Assembly (NCBI GenBank): GCA_905612295.1
Contig: CAJQRN010000013.1
Coordinates: 21,148-85,147, forward strand
Direction: 5' to 3'
DNA: 64,000 nt
Source of the DNA: an uncultured Candidatus Nitrosopumilus sp.
Lineage (GTDB): Archaea > Thermoproteota > Nitrososphaeria > Nitrososphaerales > Nitrosopumilaceae
The notes under the pieces are model-generated. The model ran no database searches and was not told where the DNA came from. It was given only the letters and a program-made list of their open reading frames with translations. Made by a program: the position numbers and the translations under genes. This document shows, one piece after another, positions 1 to 10,718 of the stretch (the stretch's first letter is position 1; every line of letters begins with the position of its first letter).

Positions 1-204
1 TTTTTAAATAGACTTGTTTCTTCTGTTGGTACTTTTGTTTTTGTTACTATTCTTGTTTTAAGTTTTACAAAATCTGATCCTACTTCCTCTGGTGTATTTT
101 TGTATACTTTTTATCAGGCTGGAATTGTTGGTGGTGCATTTTATGCTATGAATAAATTAACTAAAGACAAAAACATGATGTCCGATTTCTCGAATGGATA
201 TTAA
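1..204 (+). CDS. 3'-end of a membrane protein (truncated at window edge)
   Basis: Open frame 1 from the window start to TAA at 202-204: ...FVTILVLSFTKSDPTSSGVFLYTFYQAGIVGGAFYAMNKLTKDKNMMSDFSNGY*. Confidence 0.6.
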   Translation, partial: FLNRLVSSVGTFVFVTILVLSFTKSDPTSSGVFLYTFYQAGIVGGAFYAMNKLTKDKNMMSDFSNGY

Positions 205-272
205 ATTTTTTAATTTAATTCTCTCTTAATTTTATACATAGTTTTAATTTCTAGTGATACTATACATTTTCT

Positions 273-611
273 ATGGGCTTTCTAGATAAAATCAAAAAAA
301 GTATTGAATTAAAACAACGTATGCCTAATGATGAATCTATTAAAAAAGTTGAGAATAAAATAATGGAATTAAAAAAGACATTAGAAAAAAATCCTAATGA
401 CTCTAAAATTATTAGTAAATTATACATGTGCTATGTTGAAATATCTGAGACTGAAAAAAAAATTGAATGTCTAAAAAAACTATCACAACTTTTGCCTAAT
501 GATTTTTATTCATTTCAACAACTTGCAGATATCTATCTAAATGAATTTGGAGATATTAAACAAGCAAAAATTTATCAAAATCAAGCTAATGATATCAAAA
601 ACTCTTTCTAG
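273..611 (+). CDS. Small TPR-like/helical repeat protein
   Basis: 112 aa ORF; LEKNPNDSKIISKLYMCYVEISETEKKIECLKKLSQLLPNDFYSFQQLADIYL resembles TPR helices. Confidence 0.7.
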   Translation: MGFLDKIKKSIELKQRMPNDESIKKVENKIMELKKTLEKNPNDSKIISKLYMCYVEISETEKKIECLKKLSQLLPNDFYSFQQLADIYLNEFGDIKQAKIYQNQANDIKNSF

Positions 612-632
612 TTTTTTAATTATGTGTATGAC

Positions 633-881
633 TTAGTTGTCTAAATCTACGTATATTCCTGAAATTTCAGTGTTGATTCTATCCCAGTATATTTCACATC
701 CGTCTGTTTTGAAATCATTTGCCTTGCATTCATTGAAATGTGCTGTACTGTCTCTGGACATATTATCTGCAAATAAAACATCCTCGCCTATTGCTACTCC
801 CATTATTAGAATTGCCACTAAACTAGCTGAAACAAGAATCATAGAATATCCTACGCCTCTCATATTTTTAGGATCTTTCAT
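633..881 (-). CDS. Small membrane-anchored protein, unknown function
   Basis: 82 aa ORF with N-terminal hydrophobic segment (YSMILVSASLVAILIMGVAI) and two Cys in the exported part. Confidence 0.6.
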   Translation of the reverse strand: MKDPKNMRGVGYSMILVSASLVAILIMGVAIGEDVLFADNMSRDSTAHFNECKANDFKTDGCEIYWDRINTEISGIYVDLDN

Positions 882-998
882 TTATGTGGAATCGAAAACC
901 CTTGAATTTAATCTTTTCAAGTCTGCCTTTTAGTCTTCGATCTTTGACACTAGTATGTTTTTTCCGATAAAAAGAAAAGAGAGTACTTTGAAGTAAAC

Positions 999-1502
999 TT
1001 GTTGAGTATTCAAATTCTACAATATGAATTTCTTGGTCCTATACCAATTACTGAATGGGGTCCTCCAATGGAAAAATTGATTTATTTGATTTTATCTCGA
1101 AACAAGGATAAATTTGATATAATTTATGCTGGAGATTGTCAAAAAACTGATGATAAATCATTTTTCACTGATCATGATAAATTTCAATGCTGGCTTAAAC
1201 AATCTGGATCTGAACAATCTTTACATCTTGCAATTTTACCGTTGTTTGATTCTAGTGATAAAAAAAGATTAAATATAATTCAAAAAATACTGTCTCAATA
1301 CAAACCACATTGCAATTCTGATGATATAGTTAAACCAAAACCTGATTATGTTGTAAGAGTTTCAGAGGAACCTAATGTGGATTCTGATAAGATAATTTGT
1401 GCATGTTGTGGTTCTGAAATGAATTTAGAAAAAAGTCTTGAAAAATCTAATCTTTATCGTTGTACTGGTTGTGGATTAAGTGACACTAGACTTAATTCTT
1501 AA
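999..1502 (+). CDS. Hypothetical protein with C-terminal zinc ribbon
   Basis: 167 aa; CACCGSEM...YRCTGCGLSD (two CxxC pairs). Confidence 0.7.
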   Translation: MLSIQILQYEFLGPIPITEWGPPMEKLIYLILSRNKDKFDIIYAGDCQKTDDKSFFTDHDKFQCWLKQSGSEQSLHLAILPLFDSSDKKRLNIIQKILSQYKPHCNSDDIVKPKPDYVVRVSEEPNVDSDKIICACCGSEMNLEKSLEKSNLYRCTGCGLSDTRLNS

Positions 1503-1725
1503 CTTTATTTTGCACATCAAATAACTGCAATGTTAACAAATCTATTGCTTTTTTCAAATGCTGAAATTCATTAATTGAATGCATTTGCCCTTCTACTAAT
1601 GCTCTCATGACTTTTACTGAACTTTTTTGATGTTCATCTGATGCAACAATTTCCATTGCATTTAATTTTGATAATAAATTGTCTAAATCTTTAATCATTT
1701 CATCTGATGGTTTGTGTTTATCCAT
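1492..1725 (-). CDS. Hypothetical helical protein
   Basis: 77 aa ORF, ATG start, convergent with the preceding gene. Confidence 0.55.
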   Translation of the reverse strand: MDKHKPSDEMIKDLDNLLSKLNAMEIVASDEHQKSSVKVMRALVEGQMHSINEFQHLKKAIDLLTLQLFDVQNKVKN

Positions 1726-1809
1726 GATTATTCTATTTTTTTTTCGTATATGAATTCTTACAACTACATTTCATTAATACAAAATACATAAAACTTGTGT
1801 AATTTCCTA

Positions 1810-1968
1810 ATGGATATGGGATTCAAAAAAGGTATTAACAAATGTGTAGAATGTGAAAAAAAGCTATCTGAGGATCCAAATGAAACAGGCATGTGTAGTA
1901 AATGTGGTTCAGGTGCTAGAATTGATTCAGAAATACAAAAAGAATTAAGTGATTTGGGAATAATCTAA
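1810..1968 (+). CDS. Zinc-ribbon microprotein (52 aa)
   Basis: ORF read manually: MDMGFKKGINKCVECEKKLSEDPNETGMCSKCGSGARIDSEIQKELSDLGII*; CxxC...CxxC. Confidence 0.65.
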   Translation: MDMGFKKGINKCVECEKKLSEDPNETGMCSKCGSGARIDSEIQKELSDLGII

Positions 1969-1991
1969 AAAAATCTGTATATTGAGAATTA

Positions 1992-2144
1992 TTATAATAA
2001 ATCTTCATCAATTTCTTCAATTGGATTGATAAATTGGTTACATGTGCAATCTGGAATTTTACATTCTCCTAATTTTATCATTAAATTACTTTTTTCATCT
2101 GGAACGTGAACTTCATCTGTATGATGACATTTTTTACAATTCAT
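1992..2144 (-). CDS. Cys/His-rich microprotein with CxCNQF motif (50 aa)
   Basis: Manual translation: MNCKKCHHTDEVHVPDEKSNLMIKLGECKIPDCTCNQFINPIEEIDEDLL*. Confidence 0.6.
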   Translation of the reverse strand: MNCKKCHHTDEVHVPDEKSNLMIKLGECKIPDCTCNQFINPIEEIDEDLL

Positions 2145-2171
2145 TTTGATTTCCTTATTGTATCCCTAAAT

Positions 2172-3206
2172 CTATGGAATTAAAACTGCACGTGCATCTA
2201 TTTTTGAATCTTTTAATTTTTGTAGTGCTTCATTTGCCTTCTCTAAAGGAAATATTTCATAAATTACCTCAATATCATTTTCATCGCATATTTTGATTAC
2301 TTGCTCCATGTCTTTTGTTGATCCTATCAATGTACCTCTAATTGTTTTTTCTTCAAATACACTAAATTCTGGATTCTTACCTATTGTTGCAATTACAATT
2401 ATCCCTCCTTTCTTTACTGATTTTATTGCAGTATCTGTAACGATATCTGCTGGAGCAAATACTATTGCTGCATCTAACAATCCATGTTTTTCTTTCACTT
2501 TGCCTAGAAATTCTTCTTGATCTTTAGAAAATACCATTGTATCTGTTGCACCTAATCTTTTTGCAACATCCAGATGATTTTGTGTTCGTGAGAATGCAAC
2601 AACTTTACATTTTTCTATTTTGGCAAATTGTACTGCCATATGGCCAACTCCACCAATTCCAAATATTCCTATTTTTTTATCTAATTTTGGTTCTGCAGCT
2701 TTTACTGCTTTGTATGCCGTTATCCCTGCACAAAATAATGGCGCTGCATATTCTGATTTCATACTATCTGGGACTTTTGTTGCAAAATCTTCTATAACTG
2801 TGATATATTCTGAGTATCCTCCTTTCAGTGTCTCTCCTGTAATTTTTGATGATTCACAAAGATACTCTTTCCCTTCATCACAATATTGACATTTTTTACA
2901 TGCTTCTAGTAATGGCGTTATTCCTGCTCTATCTCCTATTTTGAATTTAGTAACATCCTTTCCAATTTCAATAACTTTTCCAACTAATTCATGTCCTGGA
3001 ACACTTGGCAATGTGTCTGGAATCCCAACATGTTTCCAATCTCCTTCAATTGCATGAAGTTGTGAATGACAAACACCGCAGGCTTCTATTTTTAGTAAAA
3101 TTTCATTAGGTCTTTCAATTTGATGTTTATCGATATTAGTGGGTTTCAAAGGATTTGTTTCAATTTTAGCACATTCTGAAAGTACCATTGCACGCATTTT
3201 TTCCAT
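2172..3206 (-). CDS. Zinc-dependent alcohol dehydrogenase (MDR superfamily)
   Basis: 344 aa; CGVCHSQLHAIEGDW, GHELVGKV, structural Zn Cys cluster CKKCQYCDEGKEYLC, GIGGVG nucleotide-binding motif. Confidence 0.92.
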   Translation of the reverse strand: MEKMRAMVLSECAKIETNPLKPTNIDKHQIERPNEILLKIEACGVCHSQLHAIEGDWKHVGIPDTLPSVPGHELVGKVIEIGKDVTKFKIGDRAGITPLLEACKKCQYCDEGKEYLCESSKITGETLKGGYSEYITVIEDFATKVPDSMKSEYAAPLFCAGITAYKAVKAAEPKLDKKIGIFGIGGVGHMAVQFAKIEKCKVVAFSRTQNHLDVAKRLGATDTMVFSKDQEEFLGKVKEKHGLLDAAIVFAPADIVTDTAIKSVKKGGIIVIATIGKNPEFSVFEEKTIRGTLIGSTKDMEQVIKICDENDIEVIYEIFPLEKANEALQKLKDSKIDARAVLIP

Positions 3207-3308
3207 AAATTCTCATTTTCATTATTATATTTAAAACACTGTACTGATTTTATTTCTAAATATTGTAATTAAGATAAGATTTATTTCTAAAATAATATAA
3301 TTCTGTAT

Positions 3309-3542
3309 ATGGCTGATATTACGTCTGAAGATCGTGAGCGAGTTAAATTACTATCTTTAATTTCTTCATCTAAAAATGAATTTGATAAATTATCTTTAGA
3401 ACAATTAGCACGATTAGAAGAACTAGTTAAAAAAAAAGATTATAGTCATGATAAAAAGGCTGATAAAACAAAATCCAAATTTCTTAAAAGAATCAATGTT
3501 AGAATTTATGAAATAACCGAAGGTCGAGGTATTTGGGGTTAA
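3309..3542 (+). CDS. Hypothetical protein
   Basis: 77 aa, charged, ATG start. Confidence 0.6.
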   Translation: MADITSEDRERVKLLSLISSSKNEFDKLSLEQLARLEELVKKKDYSHDKKADKTKSKFLKRINVRIYEITEGRGIWG

Positions 3543-3710
3543 TTTTTACATCTGGGTACAAACATTTTAATCATTTTGATTAGTTATGGTTGGAATCTAA
3601 TTACTAACTTGAATTATTTTGTCTTACCATTCATTTCTTAACAAATTAGTTATATTTGCCAATTATTCAAAATTATTTTGAAATAAATATTGCCTCAATT
3701 CTTTACTATT

Positions 3711-3836
3711 ATGGATAGAAGAGATATTTTGGTTGCATGTTCAATTATTCTAGTAGGTTCTATTCCTGTAACATTAATGATTCTAGTGGCCAATGGAATT
3801 ATCCACTTACCTCTAAGTGACTTTGGAACTAACTAA
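3711..3836 (+). CDS. Single-TM small protein (41 aa)
   Basis: Manual ORF: MDRRDILVACSIILVGSIPVTLMILVANGIIHLPLSDFGTN*. Confidence 0.5.
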   Translation: MDRRDILVACSIILVGSIPVTLMILVANGIIHLPLSDFGTN

Positions 3837-3949
3837 TCCCTTAAATTAATCTAATTTTTAAAAAAGACCTTTTAATTTCCAGCTTGTAAAGTTAGGTCCA
3901 AGCGTATTTTTTTAGAGCAGACTAATTTTAAAAAGATAAGTGGGAAGTA

Positions 3950-4078
3950 ATGAGAAGACAACAAAAACATCTTCTCACTCCATATGTAATGAAATTAGCA
4001 ATTACTTTTAGATTGTTTTCGAATAATAGGTATATGATGAATCTTCAACAAGAGACTAAATCAATAGAATATGTATAA
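3950..4078 (+). CDS. Putative small basic ORF (42 aa)
   Basis: Manual ORF: MRRQQKHLLTPYVMKLAITFRLFSNNRYMMNLQQETKSIEYV*; no recognisable domain. Confidence 0.3.
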   Translation: MRRQQKHLLTPYVMKLAITFRLFSNNRYMMNLQQETKSIEYV

Positions 4079-4156
4079 AGAAAGAAAATTGTTACTTATT
4101 TTTTGATACATCTAAACTAATTTTGTATAAATAGTGTATTTCGTAATGACTGAATA

Positions 4157-6184
4157 ATGGTTGAAAATAACCTCATACATGAAACTAGTCCTTACTTACT
4201 TCAACATGCAGAAAATCCTGTTAATTGGTATGGTTGGAATGATGAGGCATTACAAAAAGCTAAAGATGAAAATAAACCTATTTTTCTGAGTGTCGGATAT
4301 AGTGCATGTCATTGGTGTCATGTGATGGCACATGAATCATTTGAAAATAATGATGTTGCTGAATTTATGAATGAAAATTTTGTAAACATAAAAGTTGACA
4401 GAGAAGAGCGTCCTGACATAGATGATATTTATCAAAAAGCTTGTCAAATTACAACGGGACAAGGTGGTTGGCCTTTGAGTGTTTTTCTTACACCTGATCA
4501 AAAACCATTCTATGTTGGAACTTATTTTCCTGTATTGGATTCCTATGGCCGACCTGGTTTTGGAAGTATATGTAGACAATTAGCACAAGCATGGAAAGAA
4601 AAACCAAAAGACATTGAAAAATCTGCAGAAAGTTTTATTTATTCATTACAAAAAACAGAAAAAATTACTGTTCCTACAAAATTAGAACGAACTTTACTTG
4701 ATGAAGCTGCAATGAATTTATTTCAATTAGGTGATCCAACATATGGTGGCTTTGGTTCTGCACCAAAATTTCCAAACGCTGCAAATATTTCATTTTTGTT
4801 TAGATATTCTAAGATGGCTAATTTGCCAAAATTTAATGAATTTGCACTAAAAACTTTAAAGAAAATGGCAAAGGGTGGTATTTTTGATCAAATTGGTGGT
4901 GGATTTCATCGATATTCAACTGATGCCCGATGGTTGGTTCCTCATTTTGAAAAAATGCTTTATGATAATGCTCTTATGCCTGTAAATTATTGTGAGGCAT
5001 ATCAAATTACACATGATCCGTTTTATCTTGATATTTTACAAAAAACACTTGATTTTGTTATACGTGAAATGACTTCTTCTGAAGGTGGTTTCTATTCTGC
5101 ATATGATGCAGATTCTGAAGGTGTAGAAGGTAAATTTTATGTTTGGACTAAAAAAGAAATTAAAGAAATTCTTGGAAATGATGCCGATGTTTTCTGTCTA
5201 TACTTTGATGTAACTGATGGTGGAAATTGGGAGGGTAATACCATTTTATGTAATAACCTTAATGTTTCTACGATTGCATTTAATTTTGGAATTTCAGAAC
5301 CAAAAGTACTTGAAATTATAAATTCATGTTCTAAAAAATTATTGGAAGTACGTTCAAAAAGAATTTCTCCTAGTTTGGATGATAAAGTTTTAGTTTCATG
5401 GAATTCATTAATGATAACTGCTTTTGCAAAAGGTTATCGTGTTACAAATGATATTCGATATCTAGATGCCGCTAAAAATTGTATTTCATTTATTGAAAAA
5501 AATCTTTTTGTTGATGGTAATTTATTGAGAACTTACAAAAATAACACTGCAAAAATTAATGGTTATCTTGAGGATTATTCCTATTTTGCTAATGCGTTAT
5601 TGGACGTATTTGAAATTGAACCTAATTCTAAATACCTTGAACTTGCCTTAAAACTAGGTAATCATTTAATTGATCATTTCTGGGATTCAGAAAGTAATAG
5701 TTTCTTTATGACTTCTGATGATCATGAAAAATTAATTATTCGTCCAAAAAGTAATTATGATTTATCACTACCTTCTGGAAATTCTGTTTCATCTTTTGTC
5801 ATGCTAAGATTGTATCATTTGTCTCAAGAACAACTTTTCCTTGACATTTCAATGAAAACCATGGAATCACAGGCACAAACTGCTGCTGAAAACCCATTTG
5901 GATTTGGGTATTTGCTAAATACTATTTCTTTGTATTTGGAAAAACCTACTGAAATTACTATTATAAATTCTGAAAATTCTGAACTTTGTAATTCTTTATT
6001 TAAAAATTATTTACCTAATTCTTTTATGATAACCATTCAAAATTCTGATCAATTAAAAACTCTCTCAAAATATCCTTTCTTTGCTGGAAAATCTTTTGAG
6101 GATAAAACATCTATTTTTATCTGCAAAAATTTTACTTGCTCTTTGCCATTACATACTTTGGATGAAGTAAATTCAACACTCTAG
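4157..6184 (+). CDS. Thioredoxin-domain protein of the YyaL/DUF255 (Spata20-like) family
   Basis: 675 aa; [19 protein letters not shown]...[20 protein letters not shown]...DREERPDID family signature. Confidence 0.93.
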   Translation: MVENNLIHETSPYLLQHAENPVNWYGWNDEALQKAKDENKPIFLSVGYSACHWCHVMAHESFENNDVAEFMNENFVNIKVDREERPDIDDIYQKACQITTGQGGWPLSVFLTPDQKPFYVGTYFPVLDSYGRPGFGSICRQLAQAWKEKPKDIEKSAESFIYSLQKTEKITVPTKLERTLLDEAAMNLFQLGDPTYGGFGSAPKFPNAANISFLFRYSKMANLPKFNEFALKTLKKMAKGGIFDQIGGGFHRYSTDARWLVPHFEKMLYDNALMPVNYCEAYQITHDPFYLDILQKTLDFVIREMTSSEGGFYSAYDADSEGVEGKFYVWTKKEIKEILGNDADVFCLYFDVTDGGNWEGNTILCNNLNVSTIAFNFGISEPKVLEIINSCSKKLLEVRSKRISPSLDDKVLVSWNSLMITAFAKGYRVTNDIRYLDAAKNCISFIEKNLFVDGNLLRTYKNNTAKINGYLEDYSYFANALLDVFEIEPNSKYLELALKLGNHLIDHFWDSESNSFFMTSDDHEKLIIRPKSNYDLSLPSGNSVSSFVMLRLYHLSQEQLFLDISMKTMESQAQTAAENPFGFGYLLNTISLYLEKPTEITIINSENSELCNSLFKNYLPNSFMITIQNSDQLKTLSKYPFFAGKSFEDKTSIFICKNFTCSLPLHTLDEVNSTL

Positions 6185-6501
6185 ATTATTTTCAAGTTTA
6201 CGTCTATAATGCTACCTACTTGTGGTCTACCCATACCATCATATCTTGATTTTGGCATTGCTATTGTAATTTGTGTTTGTTGATACGATTTAATATTTAC
6301 AGTTGGCTGTGCTTGTAAAATTGCTTCTAACAATGGCATTACTTGTTCTTTTGTTTCTGCATCTAATTTTTTAGAAACATTTTCTATAATCATTTGTTTC
6401 TGTGAAATTGGTTCTGTAGATATATTTTCAATTAATGTCAATTGAATTATTTGGCCATTATCTACAATTTGTGTAATTTTAAATTCATTTATTGCAGACA
6501 T
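6181..6501 (-). CDS. Hypothetical protein
   Basis: 106 aa ORF, ATG start. Confidence 0.6.
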   Translation of the reverse strand: MSAINEFKITQIVDNGQIIQLTLIENISTEPISQKQMIIENVSKKLDAETKEQVMPLLEAILQAQPTVNIKSYQQTQITIAMPKSRYDGMGRPQVGSIIDVNLKII

Positions 6502-6532
6502 TATTTTATGACGTTCTCCTTATGATTTATCT

Positions 6533-6625
6533 TTAACGAATTGAAAAATATAATGCAATAACTGCAGTTGCTACAGCTGATGTTACCCCTAAACCAAAAA
6601 TAATCTTACTACCGTCTATCTTCAT
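6533..6625 (-). CDS. Single-TM micro-ORF (30 aa)
   Basis: Manual translation MKIDGSKIIFGLGVTSAVATAVIALYFSIR*. Confidence 0.35.
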   Translation of the reverse strand: MKIDGSKIIFGLGVTSAVATAVIALYFSIR

Positions 6626-6739
6626 GATGTATTTTTTTTATAATTCAAATTAAACTGTACTGATTTTCAAATTAATTTAATTTTAATTTATTACCACTAT
6701 TTTTTTATATTTATGCCTAATTTTGATTTAAATTATAAT

Positions 6740-7054
6740 TTAATCTATTTTTTCTTTAGTTACGTTGTCTATTTTTGTTTCCCCTAAGATTGATTTTTTA
6801 ATTAGTATTGCATTTTTTTTAATTATTTGATTAAATTCATTCATATCTTCTAAACTAGGTGTTTGTTGCTGATTTTGATATGTTTGTAGAAATCCTGAAT
6901 ATACACATCCTGTAATTATTCCAAATACTGTGTCTGAAATTGATTCTACTTCTGGAAGAAAATTCTCTGCAATTTGTTTATATGATTCAGATTCACTAAT
7001 GTAATATTCAATTAGACTATTAACAAATTCTTTATTCTCTTTTGATATTACCAT
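6740..7054 (-). CDS. Hypothetical protein
   Basis: 104 aa ORF, ATG start. Confidence 0.6.
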   Translation of the reverse strand: MVISKENKEFVNSLIEYYISESESYKQIAENFLPEVESISDTVFGIITGCVYSGFLQTYQNQQQTPSLEDMNEFNQIIKKNAILIKKSILGETKIDNVTKEKID

Positions 7055-7252
7055 ATCTTTACATTAATTCTTAGTTTATTTAATTATTTTTTTAAAATGA
7101 CAAACTTATCTAAATGATGATTTTATTCTGAATTTTGTTAGGATATCTTTCCTTCCTAAATAAGAAAATCTTTGAGATAAATTAAGAAACAAACTTTAGC
7201 TCTACAATCTGTGCGTCAGTTAAATTAAATTCAAAAATTAATTTGGTTTGAA

Positions 7253-7393
7253 ATGGCAACACAGGCAACTGAAATTGATGTTAGTTGTATATGCTATGGC
7301 AACAAATTCTTCAATCTCACTGTATATGATATTAGAAATTCTAAATCCTCTGTATTACTTTGTACTAGTCATGTAACACAAAAATATTTTTAA
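7253..7393 (+). CDS. Putative small ORF (46 aa)
   Basis: Manual ORF MATQATEIDVSCICYGNKFFNLTVYDIRNSKSSVLLCTSHVTQKYF*. Confidence 0.3.
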   Translation: MATQATEIDVSCICYGNKFFNLTVYDIRNSKSSVLLCTSHVTQKYF

Positions 7394-7525
7394 AAGATAT
7401 TTTGAAGTTAAAATGCTGGATAAAAAATTAGTACACTCCCATACTTTTTAGTTCTATTTTACTTTCATTTTATGTGCCTATCTAAAATTGTAATGTAAAA
7501 ATAGGCTGTTATCTTTTATTTTATT

Positions 7526-7657
7526 ATGGATATTAATGAAATACTTACTAGGGAACGAGATTCCTTACGAGATGAAAATATTGAACTCCGAAAACGAATT
7601 AATGAACTTGAAGTATCTTTGCAAGAAGCCTTGAATTTATTTGAAAACAACAATTAA
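7526..7657 (+). CDS. Coiled-coil microprotein (43 aa)
   Basis: Manual ORF MDINEILTRERDSLRDENIELRKRINELEVSLQEALNLFENNN*; leucine heptads. Confidence 0.55.
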   Translation: MDINEILTRERDSLRDENIELRKRINELEVSLQEALNLFENNN

Positions 7658-7734
7658 TTTTTTTAATTACCTGCACTTTTAGTAATTCTGAAAATTATAT
7701 TTTTAAATAAACATTTAGTAATCAGTATTTCTGT

Positions 7735-8205
7735 ATGTTTTCCTTGGCATCATGGAAATTAGAGTTTGAAGATGGGTATTTTCGAATATATGATTCTAAA
7801 AAATTAGTTGCTGGTTATTTTGATCCTGATTATGGTGATCTTTCTACTGTAAAAGATCCTGAGGATGTTATTCTATCTAAAATAAAAAACCATGATGTAA
7901 TCTTGGGTGGCATGCTGATGATTCCTCTTGTTAAATTCAAATTATTTGATACTGATTTGAATACTGTTCTTTCTGAAGTAAAACAAAATATCTCTCGTGT
8001 ATCTGTTCATTTAGAAAAATGGACTACTTTTCTTTCTGAAATACATAACACTCGTCATTTTATTGGAATTTCTCATACTGATCAAGATATGTTGACTATG
8101 ACTTTTCCTGTAAAATTTTCAAAACCTACTATTCTTGAAAAGTCTAAGTTGTTAGATGAAGTTTATCCTATTTTGAGTTTATTAGAAAAATCTGAATTAC
8201 TATAG
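7735..8205 (+). CDS. Hypothetical protein
   Basis: 156 aa ORF, ATG start. Confidence 0.65.
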   Translation: MFSLASWKLEFEDGYFRIYDSKKLVAGYFDPDYGDLSTVKDPEDVILSKIKNHDVILGGMLMIPLVKFKLFDTDLNTVLSEVKQNISRVSVHLEKWTTFLSEIHNTRHFIGISHTDQDMLTMTFPVKFSKPTILEKSKLLDEVYPILSLLEKSELL

Positions 8206-8221
8206 TTTTAATATTTTTTAT

Positions 8222-8911
8222 TTATGGCATGTGTTGTATTTTCCATTCTTTTGCTTCATTGTTACAATCAAACCATTCTATTTCTATTTGATTAGAATCA
8301 AATTCTCCTGATTCATTTCTAAACTGTTCACTGCACTGTTTTTGCATTTTTTCATACACTTGTAGTACTTTTTGTGGTGATACTCCCTGTGGCTCTTCAA
8401 ATTTTTCTCCACCTTCATAATATTTTATGCCTACTTTTGCTGTTTGAAATTCAACTAAACCTAGATTTTGATATTCATATGATTCTTGGAATAGTGCATC
8501 TGATCTAATTTTAGCCGATTCATCTCCTGTTTCTATCCATTGAATAAATTGTAAATCACTTTCTAGTTGAGTCTCAGCTGAAATTTTTAATAATGCTACT
8601 GAACTATTGAATAATTCTGGTGGTGTTAATTCATCATACTTTGATATATTTTTTTTAAAATTGTCTACATGAATTTTATAAAAATTTAACAATTCTATTT
8701 TTGAAATGTCTCCTTCTACCCATTTTATTTTTTCCGAATAAAATTTTTCTTGAATGTCTGAAATATTATTTTCTATTTGATTTAATTCATTTCCAAATTG
8801 CAATCCTTTTTGTTTTGTAATGTCTACTGAATAATTATATGCAATAATTGAACCGATTATTAAAATGGCAATAGTAAGAATGCTAATATTTTGAATTTTC
8901 TTTTTTTTCAA
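8222..8911 (-). CDS. Membrane-anchored hypothetical protein
   Basis: 229 aa; N-terminal TM (ISILTIAILIIGSIIAYNYS); 4-nt overlap with the upstream gene. Confidence 0.65.
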   Translation of the reverse strand: MKKKKIQNISILTIAILIIGSIIAYNYSVDITKQKGLQFGNELNQIENNISDIQEKFYSEKIKWVEGDISKIELLNFYKIHVDNFKKNISKYDELTPPELFNSSVALLKISAETQLESDLQFIQWIETGDESAKIRSDALFQESYEYQNLGLVEFQTAKVGIKYYEGGEKFEEPQGVSPQKVLQVYEKMQKQCSEQFRNESGEFDSNQIEIEWFDCNNEAKEWKIQHMP

Positions 8912-9198
8912 AGATAATCTACATAATTTCCATTTTCATCTAATTTTAATTCAATATTGAATTCAGAACCGCTAATGAATGAATCATTTCTAGTTGTTCT
9001 TACTCTGCCTATAACTAACTCATATGGCCATATTTCAACCACAATTTCCCCCACTGCAACATTTGGTGTTTCTGTAATTGTCATATCTTCACGTTTGACC
9101 CCGTGCTTTTGTAGCATGTGAATTGAGTGATCTAATAGTGGTTCTGGATTGTTATAATTTAATACCCATACTGTTCCTTCATATTCAATTTTTTGCAA
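8908..9198 (-). CDS. Hypothetical protein
   Basis: 96 aa; overlaps the downstream gene by 4 nt (ATGA). Confidence 0.6.
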   Translation of the reverse strand: MQKIEYEGTVWVLNYNNPEPLLDHSIHMLQKHGVKREDMTITETPNVAVGEIVVEIWPYELVIGRVRTTRNDSFISGSEFNIELKLDENGNYVDYL

Positions 9199-9309
9199 TT
9201 TGAAACAATCATCGTTTACTCATATAACAATTATTCCCTTATTTTTATTTCATTTTACCCGTTAAGACTACTATGGTATTTTAGGTGTATTTCAAAATTT
9301 TAATTAAAA

Positions 9310-10080
9310 TTATGCCCACGAAAATATTTTTTTACTTTTATTTTGAATTCCAAAAAACATGCCCAATGTGATTCTATCTGTATTTCCTTGAATTTTTGTA
9401 ATTTCATGAAGATAATTTGGATTAATTATTACTAAATCACCTATTTTGGCTTCTACTGTATTTACTTCTATATTTTTAGTCAAAATAGAATTATATCCAA
9501 ATTCAATCTCCCTAAATTCTTCGAATTTTTTTTCCCATTTTTTATTATATATTAACAAATTTCCTCCTTTTTCTGTTTCTTGTAAATGTAAAATGCATGA
9601 TATCTGATTATCTATTTTTGATACATTGTATTCTACCCCTTCATATGTTACATTGTCTTTGTGTAGTGGAACCTTCTTTCCTTTTTCATGTCTTCTAATT
9701 GTACATGATGCATAACTCATTTTATTTTCTTTTATTTCTAAAATCTCATAATTTGGGTAAATTTTTGAAATTATCAATTTTATTTTATTTATTGGGTTAT
9801 CTACATTTAGAAAAATCTTTTTAAAAATCATATTTGCTTTTTTTGCATTTTGAAAATATTTTTCTTTTGTTGTTGTATAGTTCATCAAAAAAGGACCTAT
9901 ATGGTTAAACTTTTTTGAATCATTTTGTATCTTGGTACTGTTTATTTTTTCAATTATTTTTTTGCAATTTCTTTTTTCATAATATTTTTTAATTATTATT
10001 GCTGATTTTTCTCCACTAATTATTTTTTTAATGTCTGTATTACTAATTTCATTATTTGTAATTATTATTGAATCCCACAA
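9310..10080 (-). CDS. 2-oxoglutarate/Fe(II)-dependent oxygenase-like protein
   Basis: 256 aa; RRHEKGKKVPLHKDNV (HxD), ...GDLVIINPNYLHEITKIQGNTDRITLGMFFG (distal His and Arg); TTG start directly after the stop of the upstream ORF. Confidence 0.75.
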   Translation of the reverse strand: MWDSIIITNNEISNTDIKKIISGEKSAIIIKKYYEKRNCKKIIEKINSTKIQNDSKKFNHIGPFLMNYTTTKEKYFQNAKKANMIFKKIFLNVDNPINKIKLIISKIYPNYEILEIKENKMSYASCTIRRHEKGKKVPLHKDNVTYEGVEYNVSKIDNQISCILHLQETEKGGNLLIYNKKWEKKFEEFREIEFGYNSILTKNIEVNTVEAKIGDLVIINPNYLHEITKIQGNTDRITLGMFFGIQNKSKKIFSWA

Positions 10081-10368
10081 TTAGTATCCTGCTGCCCCTG
10101 AATGTGACACTTTAGATATTAAATCCCCTTCTGATGTTTTTGAACTAATTTCACATTTTAGAAATGAGCCTACGATAACTTTTTCAAGATCATCTATTTT
10201 CCAATTAGATTTGTCATCTGATAATCCTGGCAAGTCTACTCCTGAAATTATTATTTTTACTGAGTCTTGGTATTCTTCAGAATTTCCATTTTGTCTGTGT
10301 GTTACAGTCAATTCAAAACTATCTTTAGAAATAACGTTTTTACCGTTACCCCAAATTATGTCTGGCAT
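10081..10368 (-). CDS. Hypothetical 95-aa protein coupled to the 2OG oxygenase
   Basis: ATG start; TAA stop abuts the TTG start of the next gene with zero gap. Confidence 0.6.
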   Translation of the reverse strand: MPDIIWGNGKNVISKDSFELTVTHRQNGNSEEYQDSVKIIISGVDLPGLSDDKSNWKIDDLEKVIVGSFLKCEISSKTSEGDLISKVSHSGAAGY

Positions 10369-10542
10369 ATTTGTCTCCTAATAGTATATTTTTTATTCAT
10401 TTCAAATTTTATTCTCTTTAAACTATTTATTTTAAATTTTATTTTTTTACTGGTGCTAACATCTTTTTTATTTTTATGATTATTTTGAGTTATAATTGGA
10501 AATACCGTAATCATTTTAGGTAAATGCTGAATTAAAAAATTA

Positions 10543-10665
10543 ATGACTGAGGATGTTGATAAAGCTTTTTTTGATGTAATAGTTGAATTGAAAGAAATTG
10601 ATCCTGAAGCATATTATAAAATTCTAGAAAAATTGGGCTATGATTCTGGGGATGATGAAAAATAG
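10543..10665 (+). CDS. Acidic microprotein (40 aa)
   Basis: Manual ORF MTEDVDKAFFDVIVELKEIDPEAYYKILEKLGYDSGDDEK*. Confidence 0.5.
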   Translation: MTEDVDKAFFDVIVELKEIDPEAYYKILEKLGYDSGDDEK

Positions 10666-10718
10666 CATATTTTTTTTGGTAGAAAGATCTAAAAAGAACT
10701 TTAATAATAAAATAAAAA

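Noticed and set aside
637-933. 98-aa plus ORF
   Set aside because: Opposite strand of the TM protein 633-881, which looks more protein-like.
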